Origin: Manis javanica
Taxonomy: Eukaryota; Chordata; Mammalia; Pholidota; Manidae
Reading direction: 5' to 3'
Assembly: GCF_040802235.1 (NCBI RefSeq)
Contig: NC_133174.1
Span: 136,949,213 to 137,013,212 of the forward strand
DNA: 64,000 nt
The position numbers and the translations under genes were made by a program. The notes below the pieces were generated by a model that searched no databases, had not been told where the DNA came from, and saw only the letters and a list, made by a program, of their open reading frames with translations. Positions 35,331-48,469 of the stretch are shown piece by piece. How positions within the stretch are numbered: the first letter of the stretch is position 1; the number at the start of each line of letters is the position of its first letter.

Positions 35331-37479
35331 TCTCTAGGCTGACTCCTGCACCTCCGGGCTGCGCGCCCAGGCCTCTCCTTCCTCCAAACCACCCTGGGAC
35401 GGCCGGCGAGGTCCCGAGGGATGGTCTTTAGATGGCCATTTTTGCAGGGGGGAAGGCGAACCTCCACTCCTGTTTCCTGCTGCCCCTGAGAACTGACACG
35501 TCCCACACGAAGCCAGCTCCCCATCAGAGCGGTTTCCTGGCCTCTGCCTCTGTTAGGGGCTCAAACCCCTCACTGCGGCCACGCTTGGCTCTTTGGGCTC
35601 CCTTCCCTCCGCATTTCCTTGATGACCACGTCCTGTGTCCCTGCCTTCCAAATGCCTGATGAGAAGAAATGCTGCCCTTCCTGGTCCGCACTGCTGCTTG
35701 CTGAGTTCAGGCCTCAGGGTCTGGGCTGGTGCTGTTACCTGAGCCTCTCCCCTGGCTCTGATACCTCTTGTCTTTCCTCTTTCACCGCAGTCACTTACCC
35801 AAAGTACTCAGTTCACCACAGGTACGTCTTGACGTCCTGTGAGTGAGAGTACCATAGATATCTTTTACAAAGCACAGGAATCTCTTCTGACCCACTTAAT
35901 TTCCTCACCCTTTCCCCGAAGTGAAATCAGCACTTGTTACAGAAAACCGGAAAATCTGGACTGGTTTGCGGATGGAAGAACCAGTTGGCACTCCGAGGTC
36001 TTGGAGGGTGGAGGTTTATTTCACACCGGTGGGCTCAGAGGAGAGTGATATCCAAAGGTGTGAGCCCCGAGTACAGCAGGGTCATGTCTTTTATACATTT
36101 ACTACAAAGCTAAGGGGGAAGTCAGCACCCAGAAACTGTTGCAGTAGCAGCTATTAGGTCACTATAGGTATATTCAGGATGCTAGCTATATTTTAATTTA
36201 TTTCTATAAAGGTTACCCAGGTCCTGTATTGTAAACTAATGGGCTTCCATGAGTATGATTAACAAGCTGCTCCATACCAATCCTAGTGGGGGGATGCATT
36301 GTTACAGTGTGTTCATCCCAAGCACCTAAGCACCTTTGTGATTCCTTTATATTCTTGAAGGCTTAACAGAAACTTTGTCTCCTTGGCTTCCTACCAAACC
36401 CAGAGAGGGGGAGGGACTTGAGAACTTTCTGAATATTTCCTCATCACAATGAAAGTATAAGGACCACAGATAGAATCCTTAAGGAAAACAGGTTTGTGGA
36501 CAATATTCTATTTGGGTATTTCCTCAAAGCTGGAGCCTTTCTCACATGAGACAAGCAGATTTCTAATCCCTGTCCAGCCCTGTGATCACAGCCTCCCCTG
36601 TGGCATAACCATGATTCTTAAAACAACTGCCCTGGGGTTGCCCTGGCTCCTAATGGCATTCAAGTGTCTGAACCTCTCTGGCTTCAGTTTGCCCATGTGT
36701 CAAACATAGTTAATAAAAACAGTCCTGGCCTCATGGGGTTACTAGGAGCACTGTATAGACCTGGGCTCAGCCATTACTAAGCTTCCTGAGGCTGTATTCA
36801 GTCCATGGTTTTTCCCAAGGTTGCCTTCTCCTGCTTTCTTCGTTGTAGGCACCCTTCTATTCTCACAGCCTGGACTCTTCCCCAGTCTACAGTGGTCTCA
36901 AGGCAGATGCTGTCCCTCCTCACTTCCTGTGTCCTCATGAAGCCTCCCATGTGAACATGGCTTCAGGGCCCACTCCTTCCTGACAACCTTTCAAAACCTT
37001 GTCTATAGTATTCTTTTTGTATAAGCTTATCTTGGGCAGTTTCTGTTTTCTGTGTGTATGTGTGTTCCCTGTTACCCAGCTAGACTGGAATCCTTCTGTG
37101 GATAAGGACCCTGCTCAGTTCACCTTCTCATATTGTCCCCAGAGCCTGCTTCAGCCAAGGGAGACACTGCTTACTGCTGATGGCTATAAACTGTTCAGTT
37201 TGAGTCATCCAGCGTTCATCAGCTGACTTCCATGACAGTGACTCTATCATGTTGGATTTGGCAGATGGGTGAGACGGGCCCTGCCCTGCTGTCAGTGTGT
37301 GCTAGTTGGATAAGAAAGGCAAGTATGTCAGCAACTCTCATTTGAGGCAGGACTAGACACAGTCCACAGAAAGAACTATCTGTGCAGTGCTATGAGACTT
37401 TAGAAGAGGCCAGTTAGGATGCATCTCACTGGAGATCAGAGGGAGGCTTGCTCTGAACTGTGCAAAGAAGAATAGGCAG
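35331..37479. other. Non-coding region with a MIR fragment
   Basis: No gene is recognised. A MIR-like core (CTGAACCTCTCTGGCTTCAG, then TGTCAAACATAG) lies at about 36640-36790. The 36000-36500 interval has LTR-like look but I could not place it in a family. Confidence 0.45.
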
Positions 37480-38385
37480 GTGTTTTTTTTTGTATCATTA
37501 ATATAAAATCACATGAGCAACATTGTGGTTACTAGATTCCCCCCATTTTCAAGTCCCCACCATGTACCCCATTACAGTCACTGTCCATCAGCATAGAAAG
37601 ATACTATAGAGCCACTACTTGTCTTCTCTGTGCTATACTGCCTTCCCTGTGCACGCCCCCCATGTTATGTCTGCTAATTGTAATGCCCCTTATTCCCCTT
37701 ATCCCTCCCTTCCAACCCACCCTCCCCAGTCCCTTTCCCTTTGGTAACTGTTAGTCCATTCTTGGGTTCTGTGAGTCTGCTGCTGTTTTGTTCCTTGAGT
37801 TTTTGCTTTGTTCTACTCCACATATGAGTGAAATCATTTGGTACTTCTCTTTCTCCGCCTGGCTTATTTCACTGAGCATAATACCCTCTAGCTCCATCCA
37901 TGTTGTTGCAAATGGCAGGATTTGTTTTCTTCTTATGCCTGAATAGTATTCCATTGTGTATATGTACCACCTCTTCTTTATCCATTCATCTACTGATGGA
38001 CACTTAGGTTGCTTCCATGTCTTGGCTATTGTATAAACATAGGGGTGCATCTGTCTTTTTGAATCTGGGATCTTGTTTTCTTTGGGTAAATTCCTAGGAG
38101 TGAATTCCTGGGTCATATGGTATTTCTATTTTGAGCATTCTGAGGGACTTCCATACTGCTTTCCACAATGGTTGAACTAGCTTACATTCCCACCAGCAGT
38201 GTAGGAGGGTTCCCCTTTCTCCACATCCTCGCCAGCATTTGTTGTTCTTAGTCTTTTTGATACTGGCCATCCTAAGTGGTGTGAGGTGATATCTCATTGT
38301 GGTTTTAATTTGCGTTTTCCTGATAATTAGCAATGTGGAACATCTTTTCATGTGCCTGTTGTCTATATGAATTTCTTCTTTGCAG
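37480..38385 (-). mobile_element. Antisense LINE-1, 5'-truncated
   Basis: L1 3' UTR from a T-run at 37482 on the plus strand, then the ORF2 C-terminus on minus (KTWKQPKCPSVDEW, YYSGIRRKQ, LMISLICGVE-type ending at 37751-38116) and the distal cysteine-region remnant ([20 protein letters not shown]) to 38385. It stops exactly at the start of an 81-bp sequence that is repeated at 39237. Confidence 0.92.
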
Positions 38386-38466
38386 AAAAGTCTTCTGGTC
38401 ATGAATCAGGTATGTACAATCAACAGTCATGAGTTCTTTCCTGTTGGGAATATTCTCAGTATGCAG
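38386..38466 (+). repeat. 81-bp direct repeat, copy 1
   Basis: AAAAGTCTTCTGGTCATGAA to ATTCTCAGTATGCAG. It matches copy 2 at 39237-39317 at 76 of 81 positions by eye. The two copies bracket a 770-base block. Confidence 0.9.
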
Positions 38467-39119
38467 TGTCTACTGCTATAAACACAGGGTTAACATTTGG
38501 ATGGGGGTTGTGGGAAATGGCATTTTTCAGAATTCCTGTGATTGTGGTGTACTGACCTGTATCAAAACTGCAAACATTGAGTAGTGTGCAAAAAAGAGTT
38601 AATGGAAAAGACCTGACACTACTGCCCTTTAGAAAGGCCTGCTTGTTAGGTTGGCCCGTCACTGACATCTGGGAAGTTGACTCTCAAGAGTGTTGCCAGT
38701 CAACACAAAGCTGAAAAGGGTGCTAACTGTGCACATGCTGTTTATATATAAACGTAAACTGTGTGGTTTATGCTGAACACCTGCTGCCATTCTGGGAGTC
38801 TGAGATTTTGCTAGGCAGGGGGTTGCTTATGTGACCAATGCTGAATAAAAAACCACAGACACTGGGTCTGGGATTCTCTGGACAGAAACATCATACCCAT
38901 GTCATTGCATTTTCATTGCTGAGGGAGGAAGAGTGGTCTGTGTGGCCCTTCATGGGAGGGAGAGAGCAGAGGAGTCTGCACGTGGATTCCTCCAGGCTCT
39001 GCCCATTTCTTTTCCTCTTGTGATCTGCAGGTGTGTATTTACTGCATTGCTATAATAAATCTCAGCTGTAAGTACAGCTATATATTGAGTTCTGTGATTC
39101 TGCAAGTATAACAGACAAA
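38467..39119 (+). mobile_element. Probable solo LTR of an endogenous retrovirus-like element
   Basis: The block begins TGTCTACTGC and ends near TATAACA (TG..CA termini), with AATAAA signals at about 38843 and 39053 and a TATA-like TTTATATATAAACG at about 38740. No internal retroviral coding sequence is seen. LTR assignment is by architecture only; the family is not identified. Confidence 0.45.
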
Positions 39120-39236
39120 AAAAGTAGGATTAACGTATTACAGAGGTGTACCAAGCAGTTAATAAAAAATGCTTTTATTTGTTGTCACTTTTTTTTTCTG
39201 AATTTTGAGATGTGTTTAACATTTGTCAACTTTTTA

Positions 39237-39317
39237 AAAAGTCTTCTGGTCATGAATCACATCTGTACAATCAACAATCATGAGTTCTTTCCTGTTGGGA
39301 ATATTCTCAGCATGCAG
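39237..39317 (+). repeat. 81-bp direct repeat, copy 2
   Basis: AAAAGTCTTCTGGTCATGAA to ATTCTCAGCATGCAG. Five substitutions against copy 1 at 38386-38466. It follows a T-rich stretch and lies in otherwise single-copy DNA, so this is likely the original and copy 1 the duplicate. Confidence 0.9.
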
Positions 39318-39739
39318 AATATTTTACATATTCACGTACACATTTTACACATTCACTTTTGTTACCACTTTTTTATTGGTAATTATGTATTCTTATCCTT
39401 TAAGAGGGTCTCGAGTATTAAGCATCAGATCCCACAAAACCTGGGTCTGCCTCTGTCATGGCTCCAAGACTTTACCTTCTGTTGATTTTGTTATTGTCAC
39501 CCCATATTTTACCAGGGGGACTTAAAATCCAAAGAGGGAAGTCAAGCTTACTTGGCAAAACCAAGACAGGATCTAGGTCTTTCAATTCCCCATTTAATGC
39601 TCTTTTCTCTCCATTGCATAAAGTGTTCTTATGATTTGTAAACAGTGGTCATCGTGCATTGGACATAGACTGGATGGCCCTCAGGAGACTGCATTTGGAG
39701 TCCCTTCTTTCAGTGGATGGTAATCTTGAATGAGTCCTT

Positions 39740-39975
39740 TCTCTTATGGGACACATTTTCCCCTTTTGCAAAACAAAGGGGCTGGACTGTATACTCTTTA
39801 GAGCCGTTTCTCTGATGTTCCCTGAGTTTGTCATTCTAGAAATGCTGGAATCACACAGTCATTGGAACCATCCATCTTCTTGTCCTTGGGTCTTCCCCAT
39901 CTCTAAAATGGAAATGAAATACCTACCTCTCCTGGCTGTTGTGAAGCCCCTGGCACCATTCATGATACAGCATAT
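39740..39975 (+). mobile_element. MIR-type SINE fragment
   Basis: A diverged MIR core with TTCCCCATCTCTAAAATGGA and ATACCTACCTCTCCTGGCTG. Confidence 0.6.
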
Positions 39976-40790
39976 GATCAAAAGTTGCTTCCATCCTTCT
40001 GTCCAATGAGGAGCAAAGAATTTCATGCATAATTCTCACTTCTCCCCTTTGGAATCAGAAGCTTTAATCAGCAAACCTAAATTTTTAAATGGAAAGAAGT
40101 GAAATATAGATATATACTGTGCTTTTAAAACATTTTAAATGGAAACATAATTTGCAAACAGAAAAAAATGCATTTTAAGTGAATAAACTAATGGGTATTC
40201 AACAAAGGTAACACACCAGTAACCAGCACTTACATTATGAAATAGAACTTTGCGAGAATTCCTTTGTGTTCCCTCCAAATCACTATTATTGTCCTAAGGT
40301 AACCACTCTTTTGGCTTGTAACATCTCTGATTACATACAGGGAATCCTATATTATGTACTTCTTTTTTATTGTCTGGGTTCTTAATATTGTTTGTGAGAT
40401 TCCTCCATGTTGTTGTGTGAGCAGTATTTCTTTTATTCTCATTGCCATGCACAATTCCTTTCTATGACTGTACCATGATTGATTTATCCATTCCACTGTT
40501 TGTGGACATTGGTATGGTTTCCAGGTGTTTGTTATTACAAATAAAGCTGCTATGAACATCCTTGTATTTACTTTCTTTGGAAAATATGTATTTTTGTTGT
40601 GTATATGCTTACAGGTGAAACTGATGACTTACAGGGTGTGCGTATGTACAATTTTAGCAGATAGTGCCAAATAGCTTTCCAAAGTGATTGTAGCAATTTA
40701 CACTACCACCAGCAAAATGTGAGTTCCAGTTACTCTCCATCCTGGATAGCACATGCTGACATTTAGGTGTGTGTAGGGGGATCTTATTTT

Positions 40791-40834
40791 GGTTGGTTGG
40801 TTGGTTGGTTGGTTGGTTGGTTGGTTGGTTGGTT
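40791..40834. repeat. (GGTT)n microsatellite
   Basis: Eleven uninterrupted GGTT units inside the old L1 tract. Confidence 0.95.
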
Positions 40835-41994
40835 TACACAGAGCAAACTTAGGCAGTGTACAATTTCAGACTTTGCACTGAAGCACAGAGCTATGTATCC
40901 AACACCACAATCAAGATACAGAAGAGTTCCATCACCCTCCAGATTGCCTTGTGCCACCTGTTGGTATTCCAGTCTGCCATTCCCAAACCATGGCAGCCAC
41001 TGGTCTGATACCCATCATTATTTTTCTCCATTCCTGTAATGTTTGCCTTTTTCAAATTGTCAAGTAAATGAAATCATGCATGTAGTCTTTTGGGTCTGGC
41101 TTCTCTCACTCAGCAAAATGCCTTTGAGATTCATCCATGTGGTTGTGTGAGGCAGTAGCTCACTCCTTTTCATTCCTGGTTAGGAGTCCATTGTCTGGAT
41201 GTACTGCAGTTTATCCATTGACCAGTGGAAGGACACTGGTTTGTTTCCAGTTTTTTTCTGTTATGAATAAAAGGTTTTCTAAATATTTGTATACAGTTTT
41301 GCCACACTTTTGCAGAGTGGTTGTACCGTTTTTTGCATTCCCGCTGGCAGCGTATGAGACTTTGAGTTGCTCCACATCTTTACCAGCACCCCATATTGCT
41401 AGGTTTTTAAAACTTTAGCCATTCTGTTATGTAGTGGTATCAGGGTTTTAATTTGCATTTCTCTGATGATAGTAATGTTGAGCATCTTTCTGTATGCTTA
41501 TTTGCCATCCATATAACTTCTTTGGTTAATTTTCTGTTCTGATCTTTTGCCCATTTAAAAAATTGGGGTCTTTTCTTACTGTTAATTTAAAAAACGTTTT
41601 ATTTTGAAATAATTATAGATTGAGAAGAAGTTGCAAAGAAATGTTCAGGGAGGTCCAGTGCCCCCTTTGCCCAGCTTCCCCCAATGCTAACACCTTGCAT
41701 AACTTAGAGTACAATGGTAAGGCCAGGAAATTGATATTGATACACTCCAAAGAGCTTTTTCAGATTTCACCAGTTATGTATGCACCAGTTTGTGTGTGTG
41801 TGTGTGCGTGTTCTATGCAGTTTTATCATGTATAGCTTCATGTAACTTCTACCACAACCAAGGTAGAGAACTGTACCATCACCACATCATCCTCATACCT
41901 CATAGTACCACTTTATAGCCTCACTCACTTTTTACCCCCTATGCCTTATCCTTACCACTACTTTGTTCTCCATCTCTATAACTGTGTTATTCCA

Positions 41995-42082
41995 AGAATG
42001 TTGTATACATGGAATCATACTGTAGGATGTAACCTTTTGATACTGGCTTTTTTTTTCAGTCAGCATAATTCCCTGGGAGGTT
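41995..42082 (+). repeat. 88-bp perfect direct repeat, copy 1
   Basis: The stretch from AGAATGTTGTATACATGGAA to CCCTGGGAGGTT is base-for-base identical to 43879-43966, including a nine-T run, while the flanking L1 sequence differs between the two sites. Confidence 0.93.
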
Positions 42083-43878
42083 CATTCAAGTTGTTACACG
42101 TATCAACAGTTCATTTCTTTTTATTGCTGGAGAGTATTCCATAGTATGGATGTGCAAAAATGTAACCATTCACATATTTTGGGAATTTCCAGTTTTTGGC
42201 TATCACGAACAAAGCTGCTATGAGCATTCTCATACAGGTTTCTGCACTAACATAGCTTTTCATTTCTCTGTGATAAATGCCCAAGAATGCAATTGCTGGG
42301 TCACCTGGTAAATCCATTTTTAGTTTTTAAAGAAACTGCCAAACTAATTTCCAGAGTTGCTGTACCATTTTATATTCTGATTATCAATGAATAGTGATCC
42401 ATTTCTTCGGCATCCTCACCAGAATTGATGTTGTCACAGTTTTTTATTTTAACCACTTTCATAGGCTTGTAGTAATATCTCATTGTAGTTTTAATTTGCA
42501 TTTCCTTGAGGCTAATGATGTTGAGTATCTTTTCCTGTGCTTATTTACCTCTGTACAGCCTCTTCAGTTAAATGTCTTTTCATGTCTTTTGCCCATGTTC
42601 TAATGGGATTTTTTTTAATGTTGAGTTTTGAGGGTTCTTTATATATTCTTGTTGAGATACAAGTCCTTTGTGGGTTATATAATTTGCAGGCTTTTCTCCC
42701 AGTCTGGAATTTGTCTTTTCACCTCCTCTACAGTCTTTCACAGATGAAAAGTTTTCATATTTGATGAGGTACAATTGATCAATTTTTGCTCTTATGAGCC
42801 GTTGTTTAAATCAATTGGCCATCTTTGTGTGGATCTATTTCTGTGTTTTCTATTCTGTCCCATTGATCTGTGCGCCTATACCTCCTCCAATACCACACTT
42901 GATTATTGTTATTGTTGAACTTGGAGAGTTCTTTATATGTTTTGGTTACAAGTTCTTCAGATATGTGATTTACAAATAATTTTTACCTGTCTGATTAGTC
43001 TTTTCATTATCTTAACATTTTTTACAGAAATCTGTCTTTTATTGATTTCCAGTATAGTCTGAGAACATGCTTTTAATGAGATTGCTATTCATTAAAATTA
43101 ATTGAAGTTTTGTTTTAATGGCCCACAGTATGATCAGTCTTTATGAATGGTCCATGTGCAGTTGAGGAGGATGTGCTAGGTGGAATTTTTTTTATGTACA
43201 TCAATTAGGTCAGGTTGGTTGATAGTGCTGTTCAGGTAATTTATAGCCTTACTAATTTTCTGCCTACATGTTCTGTCAATTACTGGGAGTGGAATGTTAA
43301 GGTGTCCAGTTATAATTGTGTATTTGTCTTTTTCTCCTTTCAGTACCATCAATTTTTGTTTAATGTATTTTTAAACTCTGTTAAGTGCACACACATTTAT
43401 AATTTTTGTATCTTATTGGAAAGTTGATCTATTATGTAATGTTCCTCTTTATTTCTGATAATACTCTTTGTTCTGAAGTTTTGTATGATGCTACTATAGC
43501 TACTCCAGCACAATATTTTGCTACTATTTTTGCTTTTAGACAGCTATGTTTTTGATCAATGAAATATAAGAAAAATGTACTTATTGTGCTTTCTCTTACT
43601 TCTTTTTAGCATCCTTGATTTGTTTGTGAAGATACGTGTTTCAGTGTAATATATTCCTTCAGCCTGAAAACTTCTTTAAGATTTCTTGTATAGTAGGACT
43701 ACTGGCTCTGATTTCCATCATTATTTTTGTTTTTCTGAGAAAGTATTTCTCTGTCACTTTAAAAATTAGCCTTATGGAGATATAATTTACACATTGTAAA
43801 ATTCACCCTTTTAAGAGTACACTCCAGTGATATTTAGTGAATTTACAGAATTGTGCAGTGATCACCAAATCCACTTTC

Positions 43879-43966
43879 AGAATGTTGTATACATGGAATC
43901 ATACTGTAGGATGTAACCTTTTGATACTGGCTTTTTTTTTCAGTCAGCATAATTCCCTGGGAGGTT
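43879..43966 (+). repeat. 88-bp perfect direct repeat, copy 2
   Basis: Identical to 41995-42082. Homology stops sharply at both ends (CAG before and GCTTG after, against CCA and CATTC at copy 1). Confidence 0.93.
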
Positions 43967-46898
43967 GCTTGAAGATCCCTCAGAGCATAAGCCAATCACC
44001 TCACACTTCCAACCCAGGTAACCATGCGTCTGCTTGCTTGGTTTTTCCTGTTCTCCCCACCTCTAGTTTTATTGAGATATAGTTGACATACATTACCATA
44101 TCAGTTTAAGGTACAGAAATCTGCTTTCTGTGCCTATAGATTTGCCTTCTCTAGAATTTCATATAAATTGATTGATGAAATATTGAGCCCTTTGCATCTG
44201 GCTTCTTTCACTTAGCATCATGTTTTGAAGTTCATCCAAGTTGTAAAATGTATCAATATTTTGTTCCTTTGTATTGCTGAATAGTATTCCATTGTGTGGG
44301 TGTACCATCTTTTATCTGTTTAGTAATTGATGAATATCTGAAGTGTTTTCAGTTTTTGGCTGTTGTGAATAATGCTGTTATGAACATCTGTTTACAAGTC
44401 TTTATGTGGACATGTTTTCATTTTACTTCTTACCTAAAAGTGTAATTGCTGGTTCACATGGTAAATCTATGTTTACACTTAAAAATTTTTTTTCATTCAG
44501 TAAACTATTTTTAAAAGAGGTTGAATAAACTACTCAAGATATAATATTTCCACAATACTACTCTCTATTTTGTTGAAGGTGATGATTTTAAAAAAATGTG
44601 AAACTACTCCCGTGTTATCACATTATTACACCTTTTACATCAGAACTAAAGTGCTCTGTGTTTTACATTTTAAGGAACTAACTGCCAAATGGTTTTCCAA
44701 AGTGGTTGTACAGGTTTACATTGTCAACAACAATGGCATCTTAATTTTTTGGTGAATTTTTTTTCTCGGTGTGGAGTTCTGACTTGCATGATTTCTGATG
44801 AAAAATCTGATGTTATTCTTTGCTTTTTTTTTCTCTCTGTCTCTATGTAGTGTTTCTTTTTTCTCTGGCTGATGTCAAGGTTTTCTCTTAGCTTTTGTTA
44901 TCAACAGTTTGAATATGATATGCAAAGGGGTGGTTTATTGGGGGCTCTGAACTTCTTGTATCTGTGGTTTGGTGTCCATCATTTAAATTTAGGGCATTGT
45001 TGCCTATTATGACTTCATAAAAATATAACAACTAAACAAAATAAAGTGATTTCCCATTCACTTGCCTCCCTTCTGGAATTAAAATTATACACAGACTGTT
45101 TTATATTATCTTAGATATTCTTTTCTGCTTTTAATTTCTAGTTTTTCTCTTTGTATTTCAGTGTGGCTGATTTCTGTTGACTGAGCTTCAAACTCACTGA
45201 TTCTTTCCTTGGCTGTGTTGAAAGTGCTCATGAGCCCATGGAAGGTATTGATTATCTGTGGACTGTGTTTTTCATTTCTGGCATTTCCATTTGATTCTTT
45301 CTTTGAGTCTGTATTTTTCTGCTACAAGTACATGCCAATTTGCATGGTACACAGCTTTTCCATTAGAGCTTTTAAACATGTTAATCCTAATTATTTAAAA
45401 TTCCTTGTCTGATACCTCCAGTGTCTATTTCATAGCAGATGCTGGTTCTGATGATTGCTTGTTTCTTGGGAGTAAAACGTTTCTTGCCCTGTTATGTGTC
45501 TGTCTGTTTGAAGCTGAACTTATATAGGGCAGTAGAGACTGAGGTAAATAATTTTTATTTGGATGAGAGTGAGTTTCCCAGAGCAATGGATTTTCAACAT
45601 TAAGCTTTCTATCTTCCCTGTACACTACTTCAGATGGTTTCTTTGCCTGCTCATCATCCTCTTCTGGCCCTTTCTTAAGACTATTCTGCTATTACCAGTT
45701 ACTTGAACTTACTTGCTTAGTGGTGTGGGGAATTGGGAGGGGGGCATTTTCTTTGTATGCCTCAGTCGCAGGGATCAAGTCCCTTGGTCTCAGGACTGTG
45801 TCCTTCCCAAGTCTTTCACCCCTCCCCTTGTGTAGTTGTGGGCACCACACACATTTCTGCCCTTCTCCCAGGAGCAGAGAGTAGTGCCTTGACCTTTCCT
45901 TGTCCCAACTGGTGCCTTTCCACCAGTGCCCTAGAGGTGGTGGAGTTTGTTGTCATTTCCTCCACAGGGAAAAGCATCTTTTTCCTTCTCTGGGAGATAA
46001 AAGGGAAATGCATGGGTTAAAGATTCTTATCCCTTGCACATGGGTCATGTTCTTCTCTCCAAGGTCTGCATTACAGTGATCCATTCTTAGGGCTCTTTCT
46101 GATCTTTTCTGGAAGTGAAAGCACCCAGGAGAAAGAGCCTGCGAGAGGGTAAGGACTCCCTCAGTTTCTGAGGCCCTCAGAGGCTTCACTCTGACCTTCA
46201 CTGACTCATCAATACTGCTAGCTGAACTCCTCTTACTGGTTTTTGTGAGCTTACTCCAGGTAAGTGAGAGCTCACATAGCCTCTCCTCCTACAGAGATTG
46301 TGTCTCCCAGATGTGGGGCAAGTTTTCTGCTCTGCAACCTCAACTCCCCAACACGTTAGAAAACACTCATGAATCATGCATTTAAAGTTAGTCTGGCTTG
46401 TTTTTCTCTTAACTATGGGAATGTTTCTTCCAGTTTACTGCATCCCAGGGTGGAAGCTATCTCCTGGCTGGTGACTTTTAGATTTCTTTGATCCCTAATT
46501 GCTCAGCCCTTCAGACCGCCTGTAGTTACTCATGTATGGGAGTATGCAGAACTCTTCCTCTTGTGACTTGTCCTCAAAATAATCTTCTGAGCTACATTTG
46601 TAACTGCATGTTGACTATTTTGGGGTGCTCCTACTTGCAGGTATTTCAGATATCCCTACTGGTTCCTTCTGCTTCCTCCTAACAGATGCTGATACTATAC
46701 TGTCTTGTAGCTAATAGTGGACTATCTCCACCTGCTCATGTTTTGCATTTCACCCAGTTTTGCTGTAGATGCTGTCTATGGGTTTTGCTTTACTGTTCTG
46801 GTACTCTGTTTTAAATGGGTGATTCAGACACGTTCAAGAACTATCATGCCATCACTGCCACATTCTCCCAAAAGTCTTACCTTCTTCTTCTTTTGTTT

Positions 46899-47702
46899 TT
46901 AACGTATCATCGATATACACTCTTATGAAGGTTTCGCAAGAAAAGCAATGTGGTTATTACATTCACCCTTATTATCAAGTCCCCCCCATACCCCATTGCA
47001 GTCACTGTCCAGTGTAGTAAGATGCCACAGATCCACTATTTGCCTTCTCTGTGCTACACTGTCTTCCCTGTGACACCACACACACCATGTGCACCAATCA
47101 TGATACCCCTCAATCCCTTCTCCTTCCTCCCCACCTGCCCTCCCCCACACCTCCCCTTTGGTAACTGTTAGTCCCTTCTTGGAATCTGTGATTCTGCTGC
47201 TGTATTGTTCCTTCAGTTTTTTCTTTGTTCTTATACTCCACATATGAGTGAAATCATTTGGTACTTGTCTTTCTCCGCCTGGCTTATTTCACTGAGCATA
47301 ATACCCTCTAGCTCCATCCATGTTGTTGCAAATGGTAGGATTTCTTGTCTTCTCATGGCTGAATAATATTCCATTGTGTATATGTACATCTTCTTTATCC
47401 ATTCATCTACTGATGGACACTTAGGTTGCTTCCATTTCTTGGCTATTGTAAATAGTGCTGCGATAAACATAGGGGGTGTATATGTCTTTTTGAGTCTGAG
47501 AAGTTGTTTTCTGTGGGTAAATTCCTAGGAGTGGAATTCCTGGGTCAAATGGTATTTCTATTTTGAGTTTCTTAGGAACCTCCATACTTCTTTCCATGTG
47601 ATTGAACTATTTTACATTCCCACCAGCAGTGTAGGAGGGTTCCCCTTTCTTTGCATCCTCACCATCATTTGTTGTTCCTAGTCTTTTCTATGTTGCCCGT
47701 CC
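46899..47702 (-). mobile_element. Antisense LINE-1, 5'-truncated
   Basis: L1 3' UTR from 46899 (AACGTATCATCGATATACAC), the ORF2 C-terminus on minus at 47231-47470 (KKWKQPKCPSVDEW, YYSAMRRQEILPF), and distal ORF2 to about 47702. The DNA beyond it (47703-48400) shows no MAGE coding sequence. Confidence 0.92.
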
Positions 47703-48469
47703 TTTAACTTCTTTTTTTGAGAAATATTTTTGCTAGGTATAAAATTCTAGTTTGACAGTCATTTTGTTAGGTGTTTGGTTAATGCAGTTCCAGAGTTCAG
47801 TAAATATCTTGAGGAAAAAACCAGCAGAGTTTTGAGCTCTTTTCTTCCTTCTCACCAGAGTCCTGGCTCTTTAAATCTAGTAATAGCCCCCCCACCAATA
47901 GACCAGGCAAAGCTTTGCTGGTTTCTCTTCTCTTAGTAGAGACCCTCAGTCCAGGCCCTTACTCACAGCCCCACCCATTTGTCTCATGACTAGAATCAGC
48001 AAACATCCAAAGGAAAAAGGTGGCTCTAGAGCATCAATGCCTCTGGCTTCCTATTTACCCCTGGCAGGGCCTGCAAAGATCCCTTCTGCTAACGTGAGGA
48101 CGCATCCTGCAGGCCAAGGCCACCATCCTGCTGACACCCATCAGCAGCAAGTGTGGACGCCATCACTCCTCCTGACACCTGGCCTGGCCTCCCAGGATGG
48201 ACCTCAGGGGCTGATATGCTTGGGGTTCCCCGTTTCCTAGACAGGGTCCGTTCAGTCCTCACCCACATTCCTGGGCACCCCTCTGTCCACCTAAAGCCAC
48301 ACTCCTCACACCACAGCCCTCACCTCTGGAAGAGTCCCCGTGGCAGGGGACAGGAAACACCTCATGTGCTTATCGTGCTCTGGGGCCTCCCAACACCATT
48401 CCCAGGGGCCCTGCCGCCCTACCTGTTTGGGGTCTACGGTCCTTAGGTGTCCCTCAGGGTCCTCACCTT
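47703..48469. other. GC-rising flank before the inverted MAGEA arm
   Basis: A MAGEA coding exon should lie here on the minus strand if the inverted copy were complete. None is recognised. Confidence 0.5.

Larger units (their letters stand above)
40330..46890 (-). mobile_element. Tract of old antisense LINE-1 copies
   Basis: Much of this interval reads on the minus strand as eroded L1 3'-half sequence in several overlapping or nested copies. A MFIAALFVITNTWKPYQCP-like ORF2 end lies at 40347-40559. The same landmark wording (ATGGAATCATAC; CATCC..GTTGT; TTCCATTGTGTGG; AGCTGCTATGA) recurs near 41050-41280, 42000-42240 and 43880-44400. No gene lies within it. Copy borders cannot be set by eye. 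Confidence 0.75.

Noticed and set aside
41792-41806. GT-rich run
   Set aside because: Only a few units inside old L1 DNA; too short to report as a microsatellite.
43837-44082. Shared 29-residue peptide in two plus-strand frames at 42.0 and 43.9 kb
   Set aside because: It is explained by the identical 88-bp DNA repeat in antisense L1; not a protein family.
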